Assembly (NCBI GenBank): GCA_036971475.1
Contig: JBAIZL010000376.1
Coordinates: forward strand, 715,501-779,500
Reading direction: 5' to 3'
DNA: 64,000 nt
DNA from: Prosapia bicincta
Lineage: Eukaryota; Arthropoda; Insecta; Hemiptera; Cercopidae
Positions 12,581-30,118 of this stretch are shown one piece after another (positions within the stretch are counted from its first letter, which is position 1; each line of letters begins with the position of its first letter). The position numbers were made by a program, and so were the translations under genes. Under the pieces are notes generated by a model. The model was not told where the DNA came from, did no database searches, and saw nothing but the letters and a program-made list of their open reading frames with translations.

Positions 12581-13690
12581 CATTATATCCAGTGCATAGT
12601 TTAGCTAATGGTTATCACACACTATCCTACAAGCTGCCCACATAATACCTGATACATAGCTCGGCTAATCATTAACACATAGTATGACCCAACACATAAT
12701 ATCCGGTGCATAGCCTCGCTAAATAAGCATAAACTCCCCAAAATTGGTTTATCAATTATGTATGGTCTAGATATAGTCACACATGTCATTTCAAAAGTCA
12801 GCTGGAAAGAAACACAAGCCTGGCTAATCATTAACACATAGTATGCCCCCACATATAATATCCGGTGCATAGCCTCGCTAATGGTTAGCACATAGTAGCC
12901 TATGCAGAGCCGGGCTATGGAATATCCGATGTGTAGCCTGACTAATGGTTAACACATCCAATGCATGGCTTGGCTAATGACCAACATATAGCTAGGCTAA
13001 TGGTTAAACAATAGTTATTTTTAACTATGGGTTAACATATAGTATCCGATAAGTAGCTCAACACATAATCTCCAGTGCATAGCCAGGCTAATGTTCATCA
13101 TGTAGTACCCAATGCATAGCTTGAGTATGGTTTAACAAACAGTATCCAAAGCATAGCTTGACTATGATTATCACATGAGTAGGTTGATTACAAACTAACA
13201 CATAATATCCGATGCATAGATTGACTACAAGTTAACACAAAATATCCGATTCCCGGGCTGACTATGGTTTAACAAACAGTATCCGATGAGTAGATTGACT
13301 AAGGTTTATCTCATAGTATCCGTAGAGTAGGTTGATTACAAACTAACACATAATAATCATTGCATAGTCTGGCTAATGGTTATTAAATAGTACCTGTTGC
13401 ATAGCTAGGCTAATGATTAACACATAGTATCCGATGCATAGCCTTACTAGGGCTAGCACATAGTATCCGAGGTATAGATTGACTAATGGTTAACACATGG
13501 TATCCAAAGCATAGCTAGGCTAGTGGATAACTAATGGTTAGTTTGACTATGGTTAACACACAGTATCCGATGCGTAGCTTAGCTAATGGATAACACATAG
13601 TACCTGTTGCATAGCTAGGCTAATGCGTATCACATAGTATCCGATGAATGGCTTGACTAGGGGTAACACATAGTATCCGATGCACAACTT
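12581..13690. repeat. About 37-bp minisatellite (ACACATAGTATCCGATGCAT type)
   Basis: Long run of degenerate units: GCATAGCTAGGCTAATGGTT followed by AACACATAGTATCCGAT. Units are too diverged and too unevenly spaced for a CRISPR array and have no unique spacers. Copies: 27413-28522 (block B) and 63235-64000 (block C, cut by the window). Confidence 0.85.
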
Positions 13691-13701
13691 AGGATCGAAT
13701 A

Positions 13702-13735
13702 TGACGTCATCCAGGGCGGAGAACAAGATGGCGGC
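13702..13735. promoter_or_regulatory. CRE plus YY1-like motif pair, block A
   Basis: A perfect TGACGTCA (CREB/ATF consensus) at 13702-13709 is followed 15 bp later by AAGATGGCGGC (13725-13735), which matches the YY1 consensus. A related pair lies upstream of the IAP start (TGACGTCA at 15046-15053, then AAGACGGCG near 15073; block B has AAGATGGCG there). Function is inferred from motif match only. Confidence 0.4.
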
Positions 13736-15252
13736 TATGTTGATACCGTGTTCAAACAGGCTATGGCCAATGCAGGCTAGATCAAATGACCAACGTTTCA
13801 ACTAAAACAACATTACGCTAAGTTTAACCGACCAACATACGCGAAGTTCAAACGAACAACATTTACACCAAGTTCAAATAGGCTACGGCTGGTGAAGGGT
13901 AGCTCAACGTTTCAGCTAATCAACCAACATCTACACCGAGGTCAAATGGGCTATGGTGGCTATGGCCAATGTAGGCTAGATCAAATAACCAACGTTTCAA
14001 CTAAACTACTGTCTTACGCTAAGTTTAACCGACCAACATACGCGAAGTTCAAACGAACAACATTGACACCAAGTTCAAATAGGCTACGGCTGGTGAAGGC
14101 TAGCTCAACGTTTCAGCTAATGGGTTATGGTGAGTGAAGGCACCGGCAAAAGCCCTAGGTCTTAGGCATAATTATAGCTACCATCGCATACCAAAATATC
14201 TATATAGAAACCGTCAAGGCCTTTACACGTATTGTCTAGGTATGTTGTATCATTTACAGCATACTAACTAAGGTAAAGCTACCTTTCAGGTAGGACCTAA
14301 GTAAAGCTACCTTTGAGGTCGTAGGTAAAGCTACCTTGGAGTCAGGCCGTAGTTAAATCCACCCTGGACTTAGGTAAAGCTACCCTGGAGTCAGGTCTTA
14401 GGTAAAGCCACCTTGGAGAAAGGCCATAGGTAAAGCCAGCTTGGAGTGGTAAAACAGCTATCAATGCTTGCCCAATCTCAATAGTATACATCCTGTATTA
14501 AACCATTATGTGCGTTACTCTACATCCTGTGTTAAACCAATAAGCGTGTAAACCTACATTCCTCCTGAAATAAGACAATATGCGTTACCCTACATACTGT
14601 GTTAACCCATATACATCCTGTATTAGGCCAATATGTATGATACCCTACATTCCTCCTGTGATAGGCCGTGTTAATCCAATTACCAGGTAAACCTACATAC
14701 ATCCTGTATTAAGACATATGCAAGACATACCCTAATTAGGTCTACACCCTGTATTAAGCCAGGATGAATGTAAACCTGTATTAGGTATATATGGATGTTA
14801 ACCTACATAGTCCTACATATCGTGTTAAGTCGATATACATGTAAATCTACACATATCCTGTAATAAGCCAATATGCACGTTACCGTACATTATCCTACAG
14901 GTCAATATACAGTGTTATTACGTTTCATTGCGGGTGTAGATAAGTTCACACACAGAGCTCGACAAATAAATGCTTGTCTAAAACCTTTACAGTAATATTG
15001 TTAATCACCAGCACACTCTGGACATATCAACATAACCGCAGCAAATGACGTCAAACACAATGTCGGTCAAGACGGCGTCCGGAACATCGGTAGGTCATCT
15101 GTAGAGGATTAACTTGCCACCTATACTTACTTTAACACTAGTCCGTCTGCAGGAGAAATCGGCCTATTGCCGAGCATAAATCTGAACGAGTTCAACATGC
15201 CTATGTAACCCCTATCAGCCTTTATGTAATCAACCCCTAACCAGGGGAGCAA

Positions 15253-15288
15253 TATAAGTACGGACAACACAGACCCAAGTCCTCAGAC
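15253..15288 (+). promoter_or_regulatory. TATA box and initiator-like site, left IAP of block A
   Basis: TATAAGTA at 15253-15260 lies about 32 bp before an initiator-like CTCAGAC (A at 15285), a canonical TATA-to-start spacing, with ATG at 15295. Just upstream is the inverted repeat CCCCTAACCAGGGG (15234-15247). The block B copies carry TGTAAGTA at this position. Confidence 0.5.
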
Positions 15289-15294
15289 AACTCC

Positions 15295-15832
15295 ATGGTA
15301 GGTGTCTACTACTGGACAGATACTCTCACAATCGAGAAGAAAGCCTTCCCCAAACTATCACCGTATCGTCGTAGATTACGATCGTTTCGTACTTGGAAAG
15401 GAGTGTCAAATGATACTGTCAACCCCGGGCGTCTCAGTGAAGCGGGATTCTTTTACACCGGCCAAGAAGAGCAAACATTGTGCTTTACATGCGCCGGAGG
15501 CCTTAAAGATTGGTCAGCGATTGATGATCCGTTACAGGAACATGCAAAGTGGTTTCCTAAATGTAAATACATAGTGGGTATAAGTGCTAAACGGGCCCAT
15601 ATGGGGGTAGACATCTGTACAACAGACGATGAAGATGACTCGGACGACGATGACGATGTAAACAATCAGGATAGTCGTACGCTGTGCAAGATTTGCATGT
15701 ATCGATGATATACAGGTTGCCCTTCTACCGTGCGGACATGTGTTTGCCTGTCTGGGGTGTGCATTGAACCTTCAAGAGTGTGGCATGTGCAGAGTGCGGA
15801 CATCCGCTACGATAAGAGTGTATCTATCGTAG
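15295..15832 (+). pseudogene. IAP-like BIR-RING gene, left copy A, frameshifted
   Basis: Intronless inhibitor-of-apoptosis-type gene. The BIR domain (about residues 28-93) has the full zinc signature C-x2-C-x16-H-x6-C (C63, C66, H83, C90) with the expected R, G and W residues around it; BIR domains of this family bind caspases or pro-apoptotic peptides. An acidic Asp/Glu-rich linker (about 111-121) follows. An extra A near 15697 shifts the frame right after the first RING cysteine pair, so the ORF ends at 15708 after 137 codons. The rest of the RING is readable in the next frame to TAG at 15830 and, unlike the right copies, keeps the sixth zinc ligand as Cys. The base at -3 of the ATG is T (A in the other three copies). 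AATAAA lies at 15864. Viral or host origin is not decidable from this. Confidence 0.85.
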
Positions 15833-15863
15833 CTAAGCCTAATGTAAATACTACTATGTGATC

Positions 15864-15869
15864 AATAAA
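15864..15869 (+). terminator. Polyadenylation signal AATAAA, left IAP A
   Basis: AATAAA 32 bp after the ancestral stop, followed by a GT-rich stretch (TTTTGTTTACATGTGTTTG). Two more plus-strand AATAAA occur in the spacer (15912-15917 and 16001-16006). The homologous site in the right arm reads AATAGA. Confidence 0.55.
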
Positions 15870-16262
15870 ATGATTTTGTTTACATGTGTTTGTACTTATT
15901 GAAACTCCTTTAATAAAACAAACTATATAGGTAGATCACCATGGGATAAGGTAATAAGTACTAGTGTCTTGATAATAGAGACGTATATTTACATTTAAAC
16001 AATAAACAAAATTAAACATTCAATGTTAAATCTAATTACAATTGCTCGGCTGTCGCTTTATACACATTATCGTTACAATCAGCTTGACAGGTCGCAACCC
16101 GCATGAGACACATTACTAGATATCTAGTAAACTCGGCCTCTAGACAAGTTTAACACTAGCTTAGACATATCTCTGTAAACTGTAAAAAATCCAACCATCT
16201 GGCGTAATTTAGGCTAAATATAACTTCGCAAAAACATGTAAACTCATGTCCTAGGTCTAAAT
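15869..16262. other. Unique spacer at centre of IAP palindrome A
   Basis: About 395 bp between the arms, nearly identical in block B (about 30568-30959). No ORF recognised. It contains two plus-strand AATAAA motifs and the perfect 14-bp palindrome ACTAGATATCTAGT near 16113. It lies between the 3' ends of two convergent IAP copies. Confidence 0.75.
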
Positions 16263-16298
16263 CTATTGAACACATAGTAGTATTTACATTAGGCTTAG

Positions 16299-16835
16299 CT
16301 ACGATAGATACACTCTTATCGTAGCGGATGTCCGCACTCTGCACATGCCACACTCTTGAAGGTTCAATGCATACCCCAGACAGGCAAACACATGTCCGCA
16401 CGGTAGAAGGGCAACCTGTATATCATCGATACAGCAAATCTTGCACAGCGTACGACCATCCTGATTGTTTACATCGTCATCGTCGTCCGAGTCGTCTTCA
16501 TCGTCTGTTGTACAGATGTCTACCCCCATATGGGCCCGTTTAGCACTTATACCCACTATGTATTTACATTTAGGAAACCACTTTGCATGTTCCTGTAACG
16601 GATCATCAATCGCTGACCAATCTTTAAGGCCTCCGGCGCATGTAAAGCACAATGTTTGATCTTCTTGGCCGGTGTAAAAGAATCCCGCTTCACTGAGACG
16701 CCCGGGGTTGACAGTATCAATTGACACTCCTTTCCAAGTACGAAACGATCGTAATCTACGACGATACGGTGATAGTTTGGGGAAGGCTTTCTTCTCGATT
16801 GTGAGAGTATCTGTCCAGTAGTAGACACCTACCAT
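16299..16835 (-). CDS. IAP-like BIR-RING protein, right copy A
   Basis: Open 178-codon ORF. The BIR domain (about 28-93) is complete (C63, C66, H83, C90), followed by an acidic linker (111-121) and a C-terminal RING (131-166). RING domains of IAPs act as E3 ubiquitin ligases. Here C131, C134, C146, H148, C152, C162 and C165 are present, but the sixth ligand position is Tyr155, so one zinc site is probably damaged. The start has A at -3 and G at +4, a good Kozak context. A TATA box (TATAAGTA on the minus strand, 16870-16877) lies upstream. No AATAAA is present at the expected 3' position. One BIR with a RING makes it shorter than typical multi-BIR animal IAPs and similar in plan to small IAPs. 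Expression and function are unproven. Confidence 0.8.
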   Translation of the reverse strand: MVGVYYWTDTLTIEKKAFPKLSPYRRRLRSFRTWKGVSIDTVNPGRLSEAGFFYTGQEDQTLCFTCAGGLKDWSAIDDPLQEHAKWFPKCKYIVGISAKRAHMGVDICTTDDEDDSDDDDDVNNQDGRTLCKICCIDDIQVALLPCGHVFACLGYALNLQECGMCRVRTSATIRVYLS

Positions 16836-16869
16836 GGTGTTGTCTGAGGACTTGGGTCTGTGTTGTCCG

Positions 16870-16877
16870 TACTTATA
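16870..16877 (-). promoter_or_regulatory. TATA box, right IAP of block A
   Basis: TATAAGTA on the minus strand, about 35 bp upstream of the ATG at 16835, mirroring the left copy. The equivalent in block B (31567-31574) reads TGTAAGTA. Confidence 0.45.
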
Positions 16878-18196
16878 TTGCTCCCCTGGTTAGGGGTTGA
16901 TTACGTAAAGGCTGATAGGGGTTACATAGGCATGTTGAACTCGTTCAGATTTATGCTCGGCAATAGGCCGATTTCTCCTGCAGACGGACTAGTGTTAAAG
17001 TAAGTATAGGTGGCAAGTTAATCCTCTACAGATGACCTACCGATGATCCGGACGCCGTCTTGACCGACATTGTGTTTGACGTCATTTGCTGCGGTTATGT
17101 TGATATGTCCAGAGTGTGCTGGTGATTAACAATATTACTGTAAAGGTTTTAGACAAGCATTTATTTGTCGAGCTCTGTGTGTGAACTTATCTACACCCGC
17201 AATGAAACGTAATAACACTGTATATTGACCTGTAGGATAATGTACGGTAACGTGCATATTGGCTTATTACAGGATATGTGTAGATTTACATGTATATCGA
17301 CTTAACACAATATGTAGGACTATGTAGGTTAACATCCATATATACCTAATACAGGTTTACATTCATCCTGGCTTAATACAGGGTGTAGACCTAATTAGGG
17401 TATGTCTTGCATATGTCTTAATACAGGATGTATGTAGGTTTACCTGGTAATTGGATTAACACGGTATGTGTTGCTATGTAGCTTTACGTACATATTGGCC
17501 TATCACAGGAGGAATGTAGGGTATCATACATATTGGCCTAATACAGGATGTATATGGGTTAACACAGTATGTAGGGTAACGCATATTGTCTTATTTCAGG
17601 AGGAATGTAGGTTTACACGCTTATTGGTTTAACACAGGATGTAGAGTAACGCACATAATGGTTTAATACAGGATGTATACTATTGAGATTGGGCAAGCAT
17701 TGATAGCTGTTTTACCACTCCAAGCTGGCTTTACCTATGGCCTTTCTCCAAGGTGGCTTTACCTAAGACCTGACTCCAGGGTAGCTTTACCTAAGTCCAG
17801 GGTGGATTTAACTACGGCCTGACTCCAAGGTAGCTTTACCTACGACCTCAAAGGTAGCTTTACTTAGGGCCTACCTGAAAGGTAGCTTTACCTTAGTTAG
17901 TATGCTGTAAATGATACAACATACCTAGACAATACGTGTAAAGGCCTTGACGGTTTCTATATAGATATTTTGGTATGCGATGGTAGCTATAATTATGCCT
18001 AAGACCTAGGGCTTTTGCCGGTGCCTTCACTCACCATAACCCATTAGCTGAAACGTTGAGCTAGCCTTCACCAGCCGTAGCCTATTTGAACTTGGTGTCA
18101 ATGTTGTTCGTTTGAACTTCGCGTATGTTGGTCGGTTAAACTTAGCGTAAGACAGTAGTTTAGTTGAAACGTTGGTTATTTGATCTAGCCTACATT

Positions 18197-18233
18197 GGTT
18201 CGGTAAATATAGGACAATGGCTGGATCTCAATA
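18197..18233 (+). repeat. 37-bp P-type transposase fragment at edge of block A
   Basis: Matches 21040-21076 and encodes the FGKYRTMAGSQ motif. It directly abuts the end of the right IAP arm, and sequence leading into the MULE transposase gene starts after it. It has the Gly form of the motif and AGGACAATGG, so it belongs to the 21-kb copy lineage and not to the array at 1-6840. Confidence 0.8.
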
Positions 18234-18421
18234 CAGTATGTATAAAATTAGCATGTGGAAAACGTTTTTACAATCGATGTTCACAACAAGATGTATTGAT
18301 TTATCGAAACAGATGATGAATATTTTCCCTCCATTCCTATTTCTTCATATCCTTTGTTCTATACAGACGTGTTGTCTAGTTGTGAAGTATTATACTATTA
18401 TAAGTATTATAAAAATATTCA

Positions 18422-20956
<2,535 letters not shown>

Positions 20957-20980
<24 letters not shown>

Positions 20981-21690
20981 TGAACTAAACTTCAAATATA
21001 TTCTTCCGGGCAAAATACAAACCGATTCACTGGAAGCTCGGTTCGGTAAATATAGGACAATGGCTGGATCTCAATATTTAGTTTCGTTACGGCAGGTATT
21101 TGAAGCACAATCAAAACTACGTCTTCAGAATCTGTAACCATTGACACTAAATACAACTTTGTTGCAGTTTCTGTGCATGTCGATAAAGACACTCAATGTG
21201 TTACTAAAGTAAAGGAATCACTAGAACAAAAAATGCCATAATCTATGGAATTTTTCTTTTCATCAGAGGAAGATTTTTGAAAATTTTTTTTTTATCACCT
21301 GAAACAAATTTTGATCTCTAGATAGATTTTTCTTAGGAGTTTTATAATTTGTTGATTTTGATTGATTTATATATTGTAATGTAATTTATAAATCGTAGGT
21401 TATGTTTATAATTGTTTAATTAAAATTGAGCTCCAGAAAAGGAAATTCCGAAACATATTCCAAACGTTGAGTGTTTAAAAAGCAAAATTGTATGCGATCT
21501 GTCATTAGCCTATATAAAAATATTATGTAAAAATAAAAAATGACAATATTTCGATTAATAGGTTTAAAAAGAGGAAAATATAAACTGTGCAGAAGTAGAA
21601 CTTTTCAGGAACATAAAACATCTAAAAATAGTTGAATACCTTATATATTTTTGTAAATGTAATCGTAATAATAAACTTTTGTAAATAATG
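20957..21690 (+). repeat. Single P-type satellite unit between MULE gene and block B
   Basis: One unit of the 730-bp family, starting at AAACTTTCTACATATTG fused to MULE exon 4 and ending where segment D begins. Its coding part has RFGKYRTMAGS and ends early at LRLQNL plus TAA (about 21135), so it lacks the short tail seen in the array. It differs from array units at many bases and is an older, non-amplified version. Confidence 0.85.
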
Positions 21691-24566
<2,876 letters not shown>

Positions 24567-27500
24567 CCTAGGTAAAATCCACTCCCGAACCCTCGCCTGA
24601 GGTAAAACCGCCTAGGAGCGGGTAGAGCCAATATGGAGCACGGTCTCGGTTAAAGCCAATCCGAGACTAGCCACCCAGCAGCTAGGCCTTAGGTAAAGCT
24701 AACACGGAGCAAGGTAAAGCCAACCTGAGTAACCCTGGCCATACCTAGAGACCCCCAGGAGCCAGGCCCATGGTAAAGCCTCGTTGGAGTCAGCCCTAGG
24801 TCCAGGGTGGTCGCTATATCAATTACAGCCTATCGACTAAGACAAATACCTCCACCAAGTCCTAGGTAAAGCCATCACGAGGCCGACCCTTCGGTAAAGC
24901 CACCCAGGACTTAGGTAGAGCCAATATGGAGCAAGGACACAGGTAAAGCCACCCAGGACTTAGGTAAAGCCAATCCTAAGCTATGCCCTAGGTAAAGTAA
25001 TCCGGGAACTCGACCTTAGGTAAAGCTACCACGAAGTCGCGGCCTAGGTAAAGCCTCCTCGGAGCTAGACTCTAGGTGAAGCAGTCAGCCTTTAAGTAAA
25101 GCTACACAAGAGCAGGGCTAGGATGGTTGCTATATCAACTACCAAGAGAAATACCTCCACCAAGTCTTAGGTAAAGCTATCTGTGGAGCAAGGCCTCAGG
25201 TAAAGCCATCCCTTAGGCCGACCCTTAGGTAAAGCCATCCAGGTGTCGGACCTTCGGTAAAGTCACACCAGGAGTCGTGCTAGAGGTAAAGCCCCCAGGA
25301 GCTAGGCCTTAGGTATAGCCAACCCGAAGCCTGCCCTTAAGTAAAGCCACCCGGGTGTCAGACCTCCGGTAAAGTAACCGCGGAGTCGGGCTTGAGGTAA
25401 AGCCGCCTAGGAGCCAGGCCTTAGGTAAAGCTACCACTGAGGCAGACCTTCGGTAAAGTAACCGCGGAGTCGTGCTCGAGGTAAAGCCACCCAGGACATA
25501 GGAATAGTCTATACGGAGCATGGCCTCAGGTAAAAGCCATCCCGAAGACTGCCCATAGGTAAATTAACCCTGGAATCTTACATTAAGTGGGGGTGGTTAT
25601 CAAATGAAATTACCAAAAATGATCGGTTAGATCAAACGACCAACGTTCCAACTTAACACTAATTTTAATCGACCAACAATTATACACCGAGTGCAAATAG
25701 TCAACAAGTTGAATCGACCAATCACATTGCAGGGGACCGGTGGGCTTACGCAAACGGTCGCAGTAAGACGTGAAGGCCCATATACCGTGTTAAACCAATA
25801 TATATGATAGCCCACATAATGTGTTAAACAAATACGCAGGCCTACATACATACTATGCAAGGCCGACATACAAGGGCCTACTATGTCTGTAAACCACAGG
25901 CCAAAGCCCTAATGACCTGAGCTATTTTCACCTCTTCTATCAGGTAGAGCCTGGCAACCGTATAATATGGGAGGTACTATAGGGTACATCTACCAATGCA
26001 TAACCTATCAAGCCCACGTAAAGATTTAATATATTTGATGACGTATCCGCGTTCGAGCGACTCTATGCAGGTATTAGGCCCACCCTAACTAGAGGGGCAA
26101 AGGGTTATGATTGCCAAACTCAAAATTGTCTATGCTACAAATTAATAAACAATGCGACAAAGCCTTATCGTGTGAGGGAATACGCTTGACCGTGTGCTGG
26201 ACATGTACAGACTTGCAGAGATAACGCATTATCTAAAATCCGCAACGACGGCCGGCGACCGCTATAGCAAGCTTAAAACCCGCACGGCTGTGTCGTTGTG
26301 AATCAAGGTGACTGTTTTTGTTTTGATTACTGTATCGATTTATTATGTACTGTCGGCATACCGAGGCCTACATATATAATCAGAAATCAGTGTAAATAAT
26401 CAAATAGCCTCAATGGATATATCCTATAGCTGTAAATGTATCTAGATATAAAGGTATATATGGAGAAACACTAATAATGAGGCCTATCACAAACCGTGAA
26501 TAAATATATGTTATAAAACGATCCTAAAACGATGCTAAGCCATCATGCATGCTATCATACATAGGCGTATATACCATGTTAAGCCAACATACGTGATAGC
26601 ACACATAATGTGTTAAACAAATATGCGTGTAAACCTGCATACATACTATGCTAAGCCGACTTACATGAATCCCTAAATGTGCCTACTATGTCGGTAAACC
26701 ACAGGCCAAAGCCTATATGATCTGAGCTATTTTTACCTCCTCTATCAGGTAGAACCTGGCAACCGTATAATACGGGAAGTACTATATGGTATAGCTAACA
26801 ATGCATAACCTATCACGCCCATGACGGCCAACAAATACTACAATATAATTAAAAAGTTACGCAACCTATATACATACAATGCTAAGCCAACATTCAGGCA
26901 TATATACTATGTTAAACCAGCATGCAATATACTCTAAATAGACATACATACGCTGTTAAACCAATATGCAGGTTAACCTATATACATCCTGTATTAGGCA
27001 AATATCCCCGTTACCCACATAGGCCTATATAATATGTTAAGCCAGGATGAATGATAGCTTATATAGTGTGTTAAACAAATATGCTTGTAAACCTACATAA
27101 ATAATATGCTAAGCCTACATACTGTGCTAAACAGATATGCGTGTAAACCCACATAAATACTATGCTAACCAACATGGATGCTATCCTACATAGGCTTATA
27201 TACTATGTTAGGCCTGCATACGTAATTACCCTATATAGTGTGTTAAATAAATATGCGTGTAAACCAAATAAATACTATGCTGAGCCAACATGCATGCTAT
27301 CATACTATGTTAAGCCTAAATACATAATAGAATACACAATGTGTTAAACATATATGTGTGTAAGCATGCATAGATATTATGCTAAGAAGACAAGGGCCTA
27401 CAAAGCATAACACATTATATCCAGTGCATAGTTTAGCTAATGGTTATCACACACTATCCTACAAGCTGCCCACATAATACCTGATACATAGCCCGGCTAA

Positions 27501-28522
27501 TCATTAACACATAGTATGACCCAACACATAATATCCGGTGCATAGCCTCGCTAAATAAGCATAAACTCCCCAAAATTGGTTTATCAATTATGTATGGTCT
27601 AGATATAGTCACACATGTCATTTCAAAAGTCAGCTGGAAAGAAACACTAGCCTGGCTAATCATTAACACATAGTATGCCCCCACATATAATATCCGGTGC
27701 ATAGCCTCGCTAATGGTTAGCATATAGTAGCCTATGCAGAGCCGGGCTATGGAATATCCGATGTGTAGCCTGACTAATGGTTAACACATCCAATGCATGG
27801 CTTGGCTAATGACCAACATATAGCTAGGCTAATGGTTAAACAATAGTTATTTTTAACTATGGGTTAACATATAGTATCCGATAAGTAGCTCAACACATAA
27901 TCTCCAGTGCATAGCCAGGCTAATGTTCATCATGTAGTACCCAATGCATAGCTTGAGTATGGTTTAACAAACAGTATCCAAAGCATAGCTTGACTATGAT
28001 TATCACATGAGTAGGTTGATTACAAACTATCACATAATATCCGATGCATAGATTGACTACAAGTTAACACAAAATATCCGATTCCCGGGCTGACTATGGT
28101 TTAACAAACAGTATCCGATGAGTAGATTGACTAAGGTTTATCTCATAGTATCCGTAGAGTAGGTTGATTACAAACTAACACATAATAATCATTGCATAGT
28201 CTGGCTAATGGTTATTAAATAGTTCCTGTTGCATAGCTAGGCTAATGATTAACACATAGTATCCGATGCATAGCCTTACTAGGGCTAGCACATAGTATCC
28301 GAGGTATAGATTGACTAATGGTTAACACATGGTATCCAAAGCATAGCTAGGCTAGTGGATAACTAATGGTTAGTTTGACTATGGTTAACACACAGTATCC
28401 GATGCGTAGCTTAGCTAATGGATAACACATAGTACCTGTTGCATAGCTAGGCTAATGCGTATCACATAGTATCCGATGAATGGCTTGACTAGGGGTAACA
28501 CATAGTATCCGATGCACAACTT
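24567..28522. repeat. Minisatellite field, block B
   Basis: Copy of 9735-13690: GGTAAAGCC type (24567-25577), mixed 35-bp type (25578-27412) and ATAGTATCCGATGCAT type (27413-28522). Only scattered base changes from block A were noticed. No gene is seen in this stretch; a CRE/YY1-like pair follows at about 28534-28567. Confidence 0.85.
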
Positions 28523-30118
28523 AGGATCGAATATGACGTCATCCAGGGCGGAGAACAAGATGGCGGCTATGTTGATACCGTGTTCAAACAGGCTATGGCC
28601 AATGCAGGCTAGATCAAATGACCAACGTTTCAACTAAAACAACATTACGCTAAGTTTAACCGACCAACATACGCGAAGTTCAAACGAACAACATTTACAC
28701 CAAGTTCAAATAGGCTACGGCTGGTGAAGGGTAGCTCAACGTTTCAGCTAATCAACCAACATCTACACCGAGGTCAAATGGGCTATGGTGGCTATGGCCA
28801 ATGTAGGCTAGATCAAATAACCAACGTTTCAACTAAACTACTGTCTTACGCTAAGTTTAACCGACCAACATACGCGAAGTTCAAACGAACAACATTGACA
28901 CCAAGTTCAAATAGGCTACGGCTGGTGAAGGCTAGCTCAACGTTTCAGCTAATGGGTTATGGTGAGTGAAGGCACCGGCAAAAGCCCTAGGTCTTAGGCA
29001 TAATTATAGCTACCATCGCATACCAAAATATCTATATAGAAACCGTCAAGGCCTTTACACGTATTGTCTAGGTATGTTGTATCATTTACAGCATACTAAC
29101 TAAGGTAAAGCTACCTTTCAGGTAGGCCCTAAGTAAAGCTACCTTTGAGGTCGTAGGTAAAGCTACCTTGGAGTCAGGCCGTAGTTAAATCCACCCTGGA
29201 CTTAGGTAAAGCTACCCTGGAGTCAGGTCTTAGGTAAAGCCACCTTGGAGAAAGGCCATAGGTAAAGCCAGCTTGGAGTGGTAAAACAGCTATCAATGCT
29301 TGCCCAATCTCAATAGTATACATCCTGTATTAAACCATTATGTGCGTTACTCTACATCCTGTGTTAAACCAATAAGCGTGTAAACCTACATTCCTCCTGA
29401 AATAAGACAATATGCGTTACCCTACATACTGTGTTAACCCATATACATCCTGTATTAGGCCAATATGTATGATACCCTACATTCCTCCTGTGATAGGCCA
29501 ATATGTACGTAAAGCTACATAGCAACACATACCGTGTTAATCCAATTACCAGGTAAACCTACATACATCCTGTATTAAGACATATGCAAGACATACCCTA
29601 ATTAGGTCTACACCCTGTATTAAGCCAGGATGAATGTAAACCTGTATTAGGTATATATGGATGTTAACCTACATAGTCCTACATATTGAGTTAAGTCGAT
29701 ATACATGTAAATCTACACATATCCTGTAATAAGCCAATATGCACGTTACCGTACATTATCCTACAGGTCAATATACAGTGTTATTACGTTTCATTGCGGG
29801 TGTAGATAAGTTCACACACAGAGCTCGACAAATAAATGCTTGTCTAAAACCTTTACAGTAATATTGTTAATCACCAGCACACTCTGGACATATCAACATA
29901 ACCGCAGCAAATGACGTCAAACACAATGTCGGTCAAGATGGCGTCCGGAACATCGGTAGGTCATCTGTAGAGGATTAACTTGCCACCTATACTTACTTTA
30001 ACACTAGTCAGTCTGCAGGAGAAATCGGCCTATTGCCGAGCATAAATCTGAACGAGTTCAACATGCCTATGTAACACCTATCAGCCTTTATGTAATCAAC
30101 CCCTAACCAGGGGAGCAA

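Larger units (their letters stand above)
13965..15868 (+). repeat. Left arm of IAP inverted repeat, block A
   Basis: Reverse complement of the right arm at 16263-18198. Going inward it contains GACCAACGTTTCAACTAA repeats, a GGTAAAGCTACC minisatellite (14270-14450), a CATCCTGTATTAAGCCAATA minisatellite (14480-14900), a CRE-containing upstream region and the left IAP copy. A 34-bp stretch present in the right arm and in block B is missing near 14668. The arms stop matching just after TGATCAATA at the inner end. Confidence 0.9.
16263..18198 (-). repeat. Right arm of IAP inverted repeat, block A
   Basis: Mirror of 13965-15868, carrying the minus-strand IAP copy, its upstream CRE (17077-17084) and the inverted minisatellites (17200-17900). 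It ends abruptly at CATTGG (18198), where a 37-bp P-type transposase fragment begins. Block B's right arm ends within 3 bp of the same base. Confidence 0.9.

Noticed and set aside
12581..13690. CRISPR-like array of regularly repeated 37-mers
   Set aside because: Repeats are contiguous and degenerate without unique spacers, the setting is eukaryotic, and no cas-like gene is present.
15302..15665. Overlapping ORFs in other frames of the IAP gene
   Set aside because: Shadow frames of the BIR-RING ORF; no independent support.
6841..18198. Firm call of an endogenised viral genome for the IAP block
   Set aside because: Small IAPs and repeat-rich regions occur in some large DNA viruses, but no polymerase, capsid or other hallmark gene is present here.
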